Shown here piece after piece: positions 18,063 through 26,384 of a DNA stretch of 64,000 nt. The notes under the pieces are model-generated. The model had not been told where the DNA came from. It saw only the letters and a program-made list of their open reading frames with translations, and did no database searches. The stretch is from positions 930,001-994,000 of the forward strand of contig CAVUMR010000003.1 in assembly GCA_963742715.1 (NCBI GenBank), read 5' to 3'. This DNA is from CAVUMR01 sp963742715 (GTDB taxonomy: Bacteria; Actinomycetota; Actinomycetes; Mycobacteriales; Micromonosporaceae). Within the stretch, counting starts at the first letter, position 1, and each line of letters opens with the position of its first letter. A program made the position numbers and the translations under genes.

Positions 18063-19144
18063 GTGACACCGCCGTCGCTCCCGGGGCCGGGCACGGCCCG
18101 GGGAGCGCCGGCCCGGAAGGCACCGGCGCCGCGGGCACCGTCCGCGGCGCCGGACAGCCGGCCGACCGCGGGGCCCGGCGCCGGGCGCTCGGCCGCAAGG
18201 CTCTGCCGTACCTGCTGCTGGTGCCGGCGCTGATCGCCGAACTGGCCATCCACATCATCCCGATGCTGGTCGGCGCGGGCATGAGCCTGCTCAAGCTCAC
18301 CCAGTTCTTCATCCGGCGGTGGACCGCGGCACCCTTCGCCGGCCTGGACAACTACCGGGTGGCGGTGGACGTACACGGGCCGGCCGGCTCCGCGCTGCTC
18401 CGCTCGTTCGGGGTGACCGCGGCGGTCACCGTGCTGGTGGTCGGCGGCTCGTGGCTGTTCGGGCTGGTCGCGGCGGTCCTGCTGGACAAGCCGTTCCGCG
18501 GTCGGGCGGTACTGCGCACGCTGTTCCTGGTGCCGTACGCGCTGCCCGTGTTCACCGCCGTGATCGCCTGGCGGTTCATGTTCCAGCGCGACTCCGGGAT
18601 CGTGAACGAGCTCCTGGTCGACGACCTGCACCTGGTGGACAAGGCGCCGTTCTGGCTGCTCGGCGGGCACAGCTTCGCCGCGCTGGTGGTCGTGATGCTG
18701 TGGCGGATGTGGCCGTTCGCGTTCCTGACCCTGACCGCGGGGCTGCAGAGCATCCCGCACGACCTGTACGAGGCCGCCGAACTGGACGGGGCGAGCTTCG
18801 TACGCAAGGTCCGCGCGGTCACGTTGCCGCTGCTCCGGCCGGTGAACCGGGTACTGCTGCTGGTCATGTTCCTGTGGACGTTCAACGACTTCACCACGGC
18901 GTACACGCTGTTCGACCAGCCGCCGTCGGCCGCCGACATGATCTCGATCCACATCTACAGCGCGTCGTTCCTGACCTGGAACTTCGGCCTCGGCTCGGCC
19001 ATGTCCGTACTGCTGCTGCTGTTCCTGTTGCTGGTGACGGCGGTCTATCTGGGCGCCGGGCGACTGGGCGAGCGGCGCGACCGGTCGGGTGGCCGGGGCC
19101 GCCGGCCCGCTCCGGCCCGCGCCGCGGAGGTCACCCATGCATGA
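18059..19144 (+). CDS. sugar ABC transporter permease (MalF/UgpA type)
   Basis: A 361-residue inner-membrane permease. After a Gly/Ala/Pro-rich cytosolic N-terminus (about 40 residues) come six predicted helices beginning at ALPYLLLVPALIAELAIHI. The EAA loop (YEAAELDGASFVRKVRAVTL) that contacts the ATPase is clear. The ATG overlaps the stop of the binding-protein gene by 4 bases. With the next permease it forms the channel for the sugar captured by the lipoprotein. Confidence 0.94.
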   Translation: MSDTAVAPGAGHGPGSAGPEGTGAAGTVRGAGQPADRGARRRALGRKALPYLLLVPALIAELAIHIIPMLVGAGMSLLKLTQFFIRRWTAAPFAGLDNYRVAVDVHGPAGSALLRSFGVTAAVTVLVVGGSWLFGLVAAVLLDKPFRGRAVLRTLFLVPYALPVFTAVIAWRFMFQRDSGIVNELLVDDLHLVDKAPFWLLGGHSFAALVVVMLWRMWPFAFLTLTAGLQSIPHDLYEAAELDGASFVRKVRAVTLPLLRPVNRVLLLVMFLWTFNDFTTAYTLFDQPPSAADMISIHIYSASFLTWNFGLGSAMSVLLLLFLLLVTAVYLGAGRLGERRDRSGGRGRRPAPARAAEVTHA

Positions 19145-19979
19145 GCCTCGTTGGGTACGCGTCGCGCGGGTGCTGATCCTCGGGCTGCTCACGCTGTTCG
19201 TGGCGGTACCGCTCTACGTGATGGTGGTGTCGTCGATCAAGCCGCTGCAGGACGTACAGGGTGCGTTCAGTTGGCTGCCGTCCCGCCCGACGCTCAAGCC
19301 GTTCGTGGACATGTGGCAGACGGTGCCGCTCGGCCGGTACTTCATCAACAGCCTGCTGGTGTCGCTGGCGGCAACGGTCGCCTCGGTGACGCTGGCGGTG
19401 CTGGCCGGGTACGCGGTGAGCCGGTACCGGTTCCGCGGCCGGGGCACCTTCCTCACCACGGTGCTGTCCACCCAGATGTTCCCCGGCATCCTGTTCCTGC
19501 TGCCGCTGTTCCTGATCTTCGTGAACCTCGACCGGTACACCGGGATCCAGCTCTACGGCACCCGGGTCGGGCTCACGGTCACCTACCTGACGTTCGCGCT
19601 TCCGTTCTCGATCTGGCTCATCGCGGCGTACTTCGACACGATCCCGCGGGAGTTGGACGAGGCCGCGCGGGTGGACGGTGCCGGGCCGATGCGCACGCTG
19701 GTCCGGGTGATCCTGCCGGTGGCCGCGCCGGGGGTGGTGGCTGTGGCGATCTACGCGTTCATGACCGCCTGGGGCGAGATCCTGTTCGCCTCGGTGCTGA
19801 CCGACGACAGCACCCGCACGCTCGCGGTCGGGCTGCGGTCGTACGCCACCCAGGCGAACGTGTACTGGAACCAGGTGATGGCCGCGTCGCTGGTGGTGAG
19901 CCTGCCGGTGGTACTCGGGTTCCTGCTGCTCCAGCGCTATCTGGTGAGCGGGCTGACCGCCGGGACGGTCAAGTCGTGA
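19137..19979 (+). CDS. sugar ABC transporter permease (MalG/UgpE type)
   Basis: A 280-residue permease with six helices. The EAA loop reads LDEAARVDGAGPMRTLVRVI. The ATG at 19137 follows GCGGAGG and overlaps the previous stop by 8 bases; an upstream in-frame start at 19089 lies inside the preceding gene and has no better ribosome site. Partner of the preceding permease. Confidence 0.94.
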   Translation: MHEPRWVRVARVLILGLLTLFVAVPLYVMVVSSIKPLQDVQGAFSWLPSRPTLKPFVDMWQTVPLGRYFINSLLVSLAATVASVTLAVLAGYAVSRYRFRGRGTFLTTVLSTQMFPGILFLLPLFLIFVNLDRYTGIQLYGTRVGLTVTYLTFALPFSIWLIAAYFDTIPRELDEAARVDGAGPMRTLVRVILPVAAPGVVAVAIYAFMTAWGEILFASVLTDDSTRTLAVGLRSYATQANVYWNQVMAASLVVSLPVVLGFLLLQRYLVSGLTAGTVKS

Positions 19980-21892
19980 GCGCGCGCGGCTTCGCGAAGG
20001 TGTCGGTGCGCGGGCAGCCGGTCTGCTGGCTGGGAGCGAACTTCTGGTCCCGCTCGGGCGGCCCGCTGATGTGGCGGAACTACGACCCCGCTCTGGTACG
20101 CGACGAGCTGCGGGTGCTGCGCGATCACGGCCTGACGATGACCCGGTCGTTCTTCTACTGGCCGGATTTCCACCCTTCGCCGGACTGCGTCGACGAGGAG
20201 TGCGTCTCCCGCTACCGCGACTTTCTCGACGCGCATACCGAACTCGGCATGGGCACGATTCCGACGTTCATCGTCGGGCACATGTCCGGCGAGAACTGGG
20301 ATCCGCCGTGGCGCGACGGGCGGGACCTGTACGCGGACGTGTGGATGGTGGGCCGGCAGGCGTGGTTCGTCGAGGAGCTGACCCGGCGGTACACCGGTCA
20401 CCCGGCGGTGGTCGGCTGGCTGATCTCCAACGAGATGCCGATCTACGGCGAGCCGTCCGACCGGGCGACCGTGACGGCCTGGGCGCAGCTGATGGTGCAG
20501 GCGGTACGCGCCGGCGGCGGCACCGAGCCGGTGTCGATCGGGGACGGCGCCTGGGGGGTCGAGGTGTCCGGCGAGGACAACGGCTTCTCGGTGCGCGACC
20601 TCGCCAGGCTCACCGACTTCGTCGGGCCACACGTGTACAAGATGGAGGACGACGTCGCCCGGCAGCACTACGCCGCCGCGTTCGTCTGCGAGCTCTCCCA
20701 CTTCGACGGCAAGCCAGTGGTGCTGGAGGAGTTCGGGCTGTCCTCCCAGTTCGCCGCCGACGACCACGCCGCGGACTACTACCGGCAGGTGCTGCACAAC
20801 TCGCTGCTGGCCGGTGCGACCGGCTGGATCGGCTGGAACAACACCGACTTCGACCTGGTCGACCAGCCGCCGTACTCGCACCACCCGTTCGAGCTGCACT
20901 TCGGCCTGACCAGGGCGGACGGTACGCCGAAACCGCAGTTGCGGGAGATGGCCCGGTTCGCGAACGTGTTACGCGACATTGACGTCGTGCGATGCTCCCG
21001 GCCGCCGGCCGACACCGCGCTGGTGGTGCCGTCCTATCTGGAGTGCGACTACCCGTTCGTACCGCCCGAGGACCGCAGGTCGATAGTCGACACCACCCGG
21101 CAGGCGTACGTGGCCGCGAAAGCCGCCGACCTGGCCGTCGGCATCGCGCGCGAGGTGGACGGGCTGCCGGAGGACTGCCGGTTGTACCTGGTGCCCTCGG
21201 TCAAGCAGCTCACCGGTCCGACCTGGCGCGTTCTCGAACAGCGCGCGGCGGCCGGTGCGACCGTGTACGTGTCGTACTCGCACGGGCCGGGCGGCTGGCA
21301 GCGCGGACCGTGGCACTCGCACCTGAACGAGATGTTCGGCGTGGAGCACCGGCTGCGGTACGGCCTGGTCGACCCGATCGACAGCCCGGTCGTGTCGTTC
21401 CGGTTCGTGTCGGCGTGGGGCGATGTGCGGGTCGGCGACGCGCTCAAGTTCGTGGTCGGCGGTACCGCGCACAGCCGGTCGTACCTGCCGGTGCGGCCGG
21501 TGGACGCGGAAGTCCTGGCGGTGGACGGGCACGACCGCCCGGCGTTGCTGCGGCGGCGGGTCGGTGACGGCGCGATCGTGCTCTGTACGTACGGCCTGGA
21601 GCACATGGCGTCGGTGACTCCGCGGGTGAACCCGGAGCAGACGTACCGGCTGTACGCCGCGCTCGCGCAGGAGGCCGGCGTGGACCGGCCGGTCACCGTG
21701 CCGGACCCGGCGGTTTCCGCTTCGGTACTGGTACACGAGGACGGGCGGAGGTTCGCGTTCCTGGTCAGCCAGTCGGAGCTGCCGCTGTCGGTGCGGCCGG
21801 TCACGTCGGGGCAGCTCAGCTCGTTGCGTGGTGAGCCGATGGACACGGTGGAGCTGTCCCCGTACGACGTGCGGGTCCTCACCCTGACCTGA
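19976..21892 (+). CDS. glycoside hydrolase, GH5/cellulase-like (beta/alpha)8 protein
   Basis: A 638-residue enzyme without a signal peptide, so probably cytoplasmic. The first 330 residues look like a clan GH-A barrel: GANFWSRSGG at the N-terminus, LRDHGLTMTRSFFYWPDF, acid/base Glu153 in WLISNEMPIYGEP, and nucleophile Glu252 in KPVVLEEFG. A second region (about 340-560) resembles the flavodoxin-like trimerisation domain of GH42 beta-galactosidases (LPEDCRLYLVPSVKQLTG), and a short beta C-terminal domain follows. The GTG overlaps the permease stop (GTGA). It likely hydrolyses the imported oligosaccharide. The family is assigned by layout only; the substrate linkage (beta-mannoside, beta-glucoside or beta-galactoside) is not decided. 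Confidence 0.85.
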   Translation: MSARGFAKVSVRGQPVCWLGANFWSRSGGPLMWRNYDPALVRDELRVLRDHGLTMTRSFFYWPDFHPSPDCVDEECVSRYRDFLDAHTELGMGTIPTFIVGHMSGENWDPPWRDGRDLYADVWMVGRQAWFVEELTRRYTGHPAVVGWLISNEMPIYGEPSDRATVTAWAQLMVQAVRAGGGTEPVSIGDGAWGVEVSGEDNGFSVRDLARLTDFVGPHVYKMEDDVARQHYAAAFVCELSHFDGKPVVLEEFGLSSQFAADDHAADYYRQVLHNSLLAGATGWIGWNNTDFDLVDQPPYSHHPFELHFGLTRADGTPKPQLREMARFANVLRDIDVVRCSRPPADTALVVPSYLECDYPFVPPEDRRSIVDTTRQAYVAAKAADLAVGIAREVDGLPEDCRLYLVPSVKQLTGPTWRVLEQRAAAGATVYVSYSHGPGGWQRGPWHSHLNEMFGVEHRLRYGLVDPIDSPVVSFRFVSAWGDVRVGDALKFVVGGTAHSRSYLPVRPVDAEVLAVDGHDRPALLRRRVGDGAIVLCTYGLEHMASVTPRVNPEQTYRLYAALAQEAGVDRPVTVPDPAVSASVLVHEDGRRFAFLVSQSELPLSVRPVTSGQLSSLRGEPMDTVELSPYDVRVLTLT

Positions 21893-21904
21893 CCTGTTCT
21901 GCGC

Positions 21905-22000
21905 TCGCTCCTGTGCCGGGCTCGCTGCCGGGCCGGGCTCGCTCCCGGGCCGGGGTCGCTCCCGGGCCGGGCTCGCTCCTGGGCCGGCTCGCTCCCGAGC
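21905..22000. repeat. 17-bp intergenic minisatellite
   Basis: Six copies of a GC-rich unit containing TCGCTCC(C)GGGCC at positions 21905, 21922, 21939, 21956, 21973 and 21989, i.e. 17-bp period with one 16. It lies directly between the glycoside hydrolase and the methyltransferase gene. Confidence 0.85.
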
Positions 22001-22013
22001 GTGCGAGCATGGC

Positions 22014-22796
22014 GTGATGGTGGAGTTCACGGGTCGCGACCTGGGCGGTACGTTCGCGAACCCCGGGGTGGCGACCGCCTACCGGCATCGCCCGCCGTAC
22101 CCGCCGGAGGTGTTCGACCTCCTGGAGCGGCTCATCACCGACGAGCCACGAGTGGTGCTGGACCTCGGTGCCGGCGACGGAGCCATCGCCCGGCCGCTCG
22201 CGCCCAGAGTCGAACGGGTCGACGCCGTCGACCCCTCGGCGGCGATGATCGAAGCGGGCCGGCAACGGCCCGGTGGGCAGCAGCCCAACCTGCGCTGGAT
22301 TCTCGGTACCGCCGAGGAAGCGGAGCTGGCCGGCCCGTACGCGCTGGTCACCGCCGGTGCGAGCCTGCACTGGATGCGCTGGGACGACACGCTGCACCGG
22401 CTGGCCGGAGTGATGGCCCCGCACGCGCAACTGGCCATCGTCGAGCACGGTCCCCGGGACGTCCCGTGGCGGGACGAGTTGCTCACCGTCATCAAGCGCC
22501 ACACCCGCAACCCCGACTACGACCCCGACTCCTCCCTGGTGGACGCGCTGTCGGAACGGAAACTCTTCGAGGTGACCGGCGGCGCGGACAGCGCACCGAC
22601 GTACTTCCGGCAGTCCGTCAGCGACTACGTCGAGCAGTTCCACTCGACCGCGACGCTCGCCCGGGAACACATGTCGGCGCAGGAAGCCCGGGACTTCGAC
22701 CTGACCGTCGAGCGGATCGTCCGGCCGTGGGCACGCGACGACATGCTCGAGTTGACGGTCGTCGCCACCCTCACCTGGGGACGCCCGCAGGGATAG
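22014..22796 (+). CDS. class I SAM-dependent methyltransferase
   Basis: A 260-residue methyltransferase. Motif I is VVLDLGAGDGAIARPL (about residues 47-62), then VDAVDPSAAM (motif Post I), and ALVTAGASLHWMRWDD, typical of the Methyltransf_11/UbiE-like group. The first residues (GTFANPGVATAYRHRPPYPPEVF) match the family's substrate-cap start. The start is GTG 22014 or the adjacent ATG 22017. The methyl acceptor is unknown; no biosynthetic partner is adjacent. Confidence 0.9.
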   Translation: MMVEFTGRDLGGTFANPGVATAYRHRPPYPPEVFDLLERLITDEPRVVLDLGAGDGAIARPLAPRVERVDAVDPSAAMIEAGRQRPGGQQPNLRWILGTAEEAELAGPYALVTAGASLHWMRWDDTLHRLAGVMAPHAQLAIVEHGPRDVPWRDELLTVIKRHTRNPDYDPDSSLVDALSERKLFEVTGGADSAPTYFRQSVSDYVEQFHSTATLAREHMSAQEARDFDLTVERIVRPWARDDMLELTVVATLTWGRPQG

Positions 22797-22980
22797 GTCC
22801 CGGCACCCGTGCGACGAAACTGACGGGCCGCGCCAGAAAGGTCGCAGCATCAGCCTGTCAGCGCCTCGCGGGAGTGGATCGCCTCGTCGCCGATCTGGCG
22901 CCGGCAAAGTTCTCAGGTTCCGCCGGTCGGTGCCGATGCCGGTATTCGCGTGCTGGGACATCCGGACGTGAATCGACGCG

Positions 22981-23550
22981 TTGGTGGTGCTCGATGTGAA
23001 TAGTTTGAACCATCCAGACCTCGTGGTTCATTTGTCCGACGTAACACCTGCCGCCCACGATCGGCCCGGCGACGGGCAGTCCCTGCTGTTCCGGGCGGGC
23101 CCTCACCTCTGCGCACTTCCGCTGCGGTACGTCATCGAAACCATGCGGGTGACGCGCATGGAGCCACTGACCGGCGTCCTGCCGTTCGTGCTCGGCGTCT
23201 GCCTGGTCCGCGGCGTACCTACACCGGTGGTCGATGTCGCCATGCTGGTGACCGGGCAGCGATCACCGCCGGCGCGGCTGGTCACCATCGATCCCGACCC
23301 CGGTGGACAGGCTGTTCCCCGGCACGCCGGTGGGCGGGTCGTGGCGCTGGCCGTGGACGAGGTGATCGGCGTACGGGTGATCCCGGCCGGAACGGCGGAC
23401 GGACTGTCGCGGCTGCTCGGCGGCGCGGCATCGGAGGTGACCTCGGCGATCGGCGCGTTGGACGCACAGGTCCTGCTGGTGCTGAACGACCTGAGCGTGG
23501 TGTCCGAGCTGGCGTGGCGCGCCATGGCCGGGGCGGAGTCACCTTCGTGA
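22981..23550 (+). CDS. cheW: CheW-like adaptor, first gene of the chemosensory operon
   Basis: About 189 residues with a CheW beta-barrel core: LLFRAGPHLCALPLRYVIETMR (first strands), LPFVLGVCLVRGVPTPVVDVAML (the G-x-x-x-RG-x-x-x-P-V-D motif of CheW) and RVVALAVDEVIGVRVI. It should couple receptor to CheA. The start is uncertain: TTG 22981, GTG 22984/22987 and GTG 22996 are all possible and none has a strong ribosome site. The stop overlaps the cheR start (GTGA). This is one of two CheW-type genes in the operon, and the more typical by its RG-x-x-x-P-V-D motif. Confidence 0.85.
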   Translation: MVVLDVNSLNHPDLVVHLSDVTPAAHDRPGDGQSLLFRAGPHLCALPLRYVIETMRVTRMEPLTGVLPFVLGVCLVRGVPTPVVDVAMLVTGQRSPPARLVTIDPDPGGQAVPRHAGGRVVALAVDEVIGVRVIPAGTADGLSRLLGGAASEVTSAIGALDAQVLLVLNDLSVVSELAWRAMAGAESPS

Positions 23551-24377
23551 AGACGACAGTCGCCACCGAAGACCTTCAACGGTTCGGGGAACTGGTCGGA
23601 CGCCGGCTCGGGCTGCGGCTGCCGTGGCGACCGGAGGGTTGGCTGGCGGACCTGATCAGCAACCAGGCGGCGTACCACCACCATGAGTCCGCGCGGACGT
23701 ACCTGGACCATCTTGACACCGACCTGGACCCAGCCGAGGCCGACTGGTTGATGCAGCAGTTCACCGTCGGCGAGTCGTACTTCTTCAGGGACCCAGGTCA
23801 GCTCCGCGTGTTCGCCGATGTTGTCGTACCACGGCGGATGCGGGCTCAGGTCGGATCGCGCGGGCTGCGGATCCTGTCGGCCGGATGCGCCTCCGGCGAG
23901 GAGCCGTACACGCTGGCGATGCTCTGCCGGGAAGCGGTGCCGGAACCAGAGGGGGTGTCGATCCTGGGCGTGGACGTCAGCCGGTCGAGGCTGGCGAAGG
24001 CGACGGACGGCCGCTACTCCGCGTGGGCACTCCGTGCGACACCTCCGGAACTGCGCGACCGGTGGTTTCGGCCAGACGGTACGGACTGGGTGCTGGACCA
24101 GCAGATCCGCCGGTCGGTGGTGTTCGGGGAGCACAACCTGGTTCGCGACGACGCCAACGTGTGGGCGCCGGCCGGATACGACGCGATCTTCTGCCGCAAT
24201 GTGCTGATGTACTTCACGGCGGAGTCCGGCGACGTGCTACTGGCGCGTCTGGCGGCATCCCTGGCGCCCGGCGGTTTCCTGTTCCTGGGACAGGCGGAAA
24301 CGCTGCGCGGCTTCACCCCTGACCTGCAGCCCCGCACCACGCGTACCAGCGTCTACTTCGAACACATCGGGCAATGA
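23547..24377 (+). CDS. cheR: CheR-type chemoreceptor glutamate methyltransferase
   Basis: A 276-residue CheR: N-terminal helical domain, QFTVGESYFFRDPGQL (the CheR T-x-x-x-T-x-FFR region), SAM motif SAGCASGEEPYTLAM, and IFCRNVLMYF near residue 220. It should methylate receptor glutamates using SAM, in balance with CheB. The GTG at 23547 overlaps the cheW stop and follows GGGGCGGAG; an ATG at 23514 lies inside cheW and is not preferred. No TPR extension. Confidence 0.93.
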   Translation: MKTTVATEDLQRFGELVGRRLGLRLPWRPEGWLADLISNQAAYHHHESARTYLDHLDTDLDPAEADWLMQQFTVGESYFFRDPGQLRVFADVVVPRRMRAQVGSRGLRILSAGCASGEEPYTLAMLCREAVPEPEGVSILGVDVSRSRLAKATDGRYSAWALRATPPELRDRWFRPDGTDWVLDQQIRRSVVFGEHNLVRDDANVWAPAGYDAIFCRNVLMYFTAESGDVLLARLAASLAPGGFLFLGQAETLRGFTPDLQPRTTRTSVYFEHIGQ

Positions 24378-24928
24378 TCCACGCCGGGAGTCCGGTCGAA
24401 CTCACCGAACGCGCCGGTGAGCTCCGGGAAGCGTTTGACCGTTCGTTCGCCGAACCGGCCACGGCGGCGCCGACAGCACTCGAAGAGCTTCTTGCCATCC
24501 GGGTCGCGGGCAACCCGTACGCCCTGTGCATGAATGAAATCGCCGGCCTGTACCTGGACCAGCCGGTAACCGTGTTGCCCGGTCGGGACAGCGCGCTGTT
24601 CGGTCTGGTCGGGCTCAGGGGCTCGCTGGTGGCCGTCTACGACCTCGCCGCCCTGCTCGGTGAAACCGAGCAGAGCGGGCACCGCTGGATCGCGCTGGCG
24701 GTAGGCGTCGACGCGGTCGCATTCGCCTTCCACAGCGTCGATGGCCATTTGCGGGTCCCCGCGCGGTCATCGGTGGCCGCCGCACCCACGACTGACGAGC
24801 ATCCCCACGCCCCTGAAGCGGTGGCCGTGGCCGACATCGCGTACACGATCATCAGCGTTCCTGACCTCCTCAGCACGCTTCGACCGGCGGAATCCGACAA
24901 ACCGAACGCAGGAAGGGAACGACCATGA
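24374..24928 (+). CDS. second CheW-like domain protein, divergent
   Basis: A 184-residue protein. The CheW pattern is visible (ELLAIRVAGNPYALCMNEIAGL, then ALFGLVGLRGSLVAVYDLAALLG with the RG-x-x-x-VYD motif). It is shorter and more divergent than the first CheW, with a 35-residue N-terminal extension and a poorly conserved C-terminal strand region. ATG 24374 overlaps the cheR stop (ATGA). Possibly an alternative adaptor or a competitor that tunes array assembly (inference). Confidence 0.8.
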   Translation: MIHAGSPVELTERAGELREAFDRSFAEPATAAPTALEELLAIRVAGNPYALCMNEIAGLYLDQPVTVLPGRDSALFGLVGLRGSLVAVYDLAALLGETEQSGHRWIALAVGVDAVAFAFHSVDGHLRVPARSSVAAAPTTDEHPHAPEAVAVADIAYTIISVPDLLSTLRPAESDKPNAGRERP

Positions 24929-26382
24929 TGCGAGGCTGGACGTTCGGTCGGAAGGTCGGGTGTGGCTTCGCCGTGGTGCTGATCCTCGGCGTCATGCTCA
25001 GCGCGGTGTCCATCGGCGCGCTGCGCAGCGGTCAGTCCAGCAAGGATCAGATCGCCGCCCACGTAGGCCTACTGGCCGACACCGAAAAGCTGCGCGCCGC
25101 CCGGACCTTGCAGAACAACGAGCTCCGGGAGTACTCGCTGACCGGGCTCGCGTCGCATCTCGACGGCCTGCGTGCCGCCGGAGCGGACTACACCGCCCGG
25201 GTGGCCGCGTTGAAACGGACCGTACCGAGCACCCAGGAACGGCGTCTGCTCGACGACGTGTCCGCCACCGACAGCGCGTACCAGCAGCAGCTCAACGACA
25301 CCATCGCCACAACCCGGGTACCTGACCCGGCGACCACGATCACCAATCGCACCCGGACCACACGGACTGCCGCCAGCGAGGCGGTACTGGCATTCTCCGC
25401 GCACCAGAACCGGCTGTTGGCCTCGATGAGCCGGGACGCGTCCCGCACGGCCGGGCTCGCGGCCACGATCGTCCTCGTACTGGCCGGAACGGCCGTACTG
25501 CTGGGAGTCGGGGTGGCGGTGTTCGTCACCCGGGGCCTGGGCCGCCAGATCGGTACCGCGGTCAGGCAGGTGCAGAGTTCCGCGACCGAACTGGAGACCT
25601 CGGCCAGCCAGCAAGCCGCCGGCGCCCGGGAAGGCGCGGCCGCGATGGTCCAGATCACCGCCTCGATGGGAGAGCTGCTCGCCACGTCGCGGCAGATCGC
25701 CGACAACGCCCAGCACGTCTCCGAGATCGCGGTGGAGGCCACCGGCGCGGCCCGATCCAGCGAGAACACGGTCCGGCAGGCCTCCGAATCGGTCACCGGC
25801 ATCCAGCGTCAGGTCAACCTCATCGTCGACCACATGCTCGAGCTGGGCCAGAAGTCCCAACAGATCGGCGCGGTGCTCGACATCGTCGCCGAACTCGCGG
25901 AGCAGACCAACATCCTGGCGATCAACGCCACCATCGAGGCCGCCGGCGCGGGCGAGGCGGGTACCCGTTTCGCCGTGGTGGCCGACGAGATCCGCAACCT
26001 CGCCGACCGGGTCGGCAACTCCGCCCGGGAGGTCCGGGACCTCATCGACGACGTACGGCGGGCCGTCAACACCACCGTGATGGCCACCGAGACCGGCTCC
26101 AAAGCGGTACAGGCCGGGTCGGTGCAGTTCACCGCTGTCGTCGACGCGTTCCGCGACATCGCCGGCCCGTTGGCGACGACCACGCAGGCGGCCAGGGAGA
26201 TCGAGTTGTCCACCAAGCAACTGGCCACCGCGGTCGAGCAGATCAACGTCGGTACCGACAGCGTTGCCCGGACCAGTCACGAAGCCGAGATCAGTGCTGG
26301 TCAGACCCGTCAGACCGCCGCCGAGCTGGCCGCCCTGTCGACCCGACTGGTCGGGCTGGTCCGGGCCGGATCCGGGGTCTGA
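24925..26382 (+). CDS. methyl-accepting chemotaxis-type receptor (MCP)
   Basis: A 485-residue receptor. TM1 lies at about residues 12-31 (GFAVVLILGVMLSAVSIGAL), a roughly 145-residue extracytoplasmic helical sensor follows, and TM2 is at about 174-195 (TIVLVLAGTAVLLGVGVAVF). A HAMP is short or not recognisable. The cytoplasmic part is a long methyl-accepting helix pair with the hairpin tip ELAEQTNILAINATIEAA continuing GAGEAGTRFAVVADEIRNLA. The tip differs from the usual sequence (NAA-EAARAGE) by Thr and Gly substitutions. No C-terminal CheR-tether pentapeptide. The start ATGATG at 24925 overlaps the previous stop. Ligand unknown. Confidence 0.92.
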   Translation: MMRGWTFGRKVGCGFAVVLILGVMLSAVSIGALRSGQSSKDQIAAHVGLLADTEKLRAARTLQNNELREYSLTGLASHLDGLRAAGADYTARVAALKRTVPSTQERRLLDDVSATDSAYQQQLNDTIATTRVPDPATTITNRTRTTRTAASEAVLAFSAHQNRLLASMSRDASRTAGLAATIVLVLAGTAVLLGVGVAVFVTRGLGRQIGTAVRQVQSSATELETSASQQAAGAREGAAAMVQITASMGELLATSRQIADNAQHVSEIAVEATGAARSSENTVRQASESVTGIQRQVNLIVDHMLELGQKSQQIGAVLDIVAELAEQTNILAINATIEAAGAGEAGTRFAVVADEIRNLADRVGNSAREVRDLIDDVRRAVNTTVMATETGSKAVQAGSVQFTAVVDAFRDIAGPLATTTQAAREIELSTKQLATAVEQINVGTDSVARTSHEAEISAGQTRQTAAELAALSTRLVGLVRAGSGV

Positions 26383-26384
26383 CC

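Noticed and set aside
19151..19975. N-terminal 275 residues of the glycoside hydrolase frame
   Set aside because: Antiphase reading of the permease gene; the GTG at 19976 overlaps the permease stop and begins the real domain.
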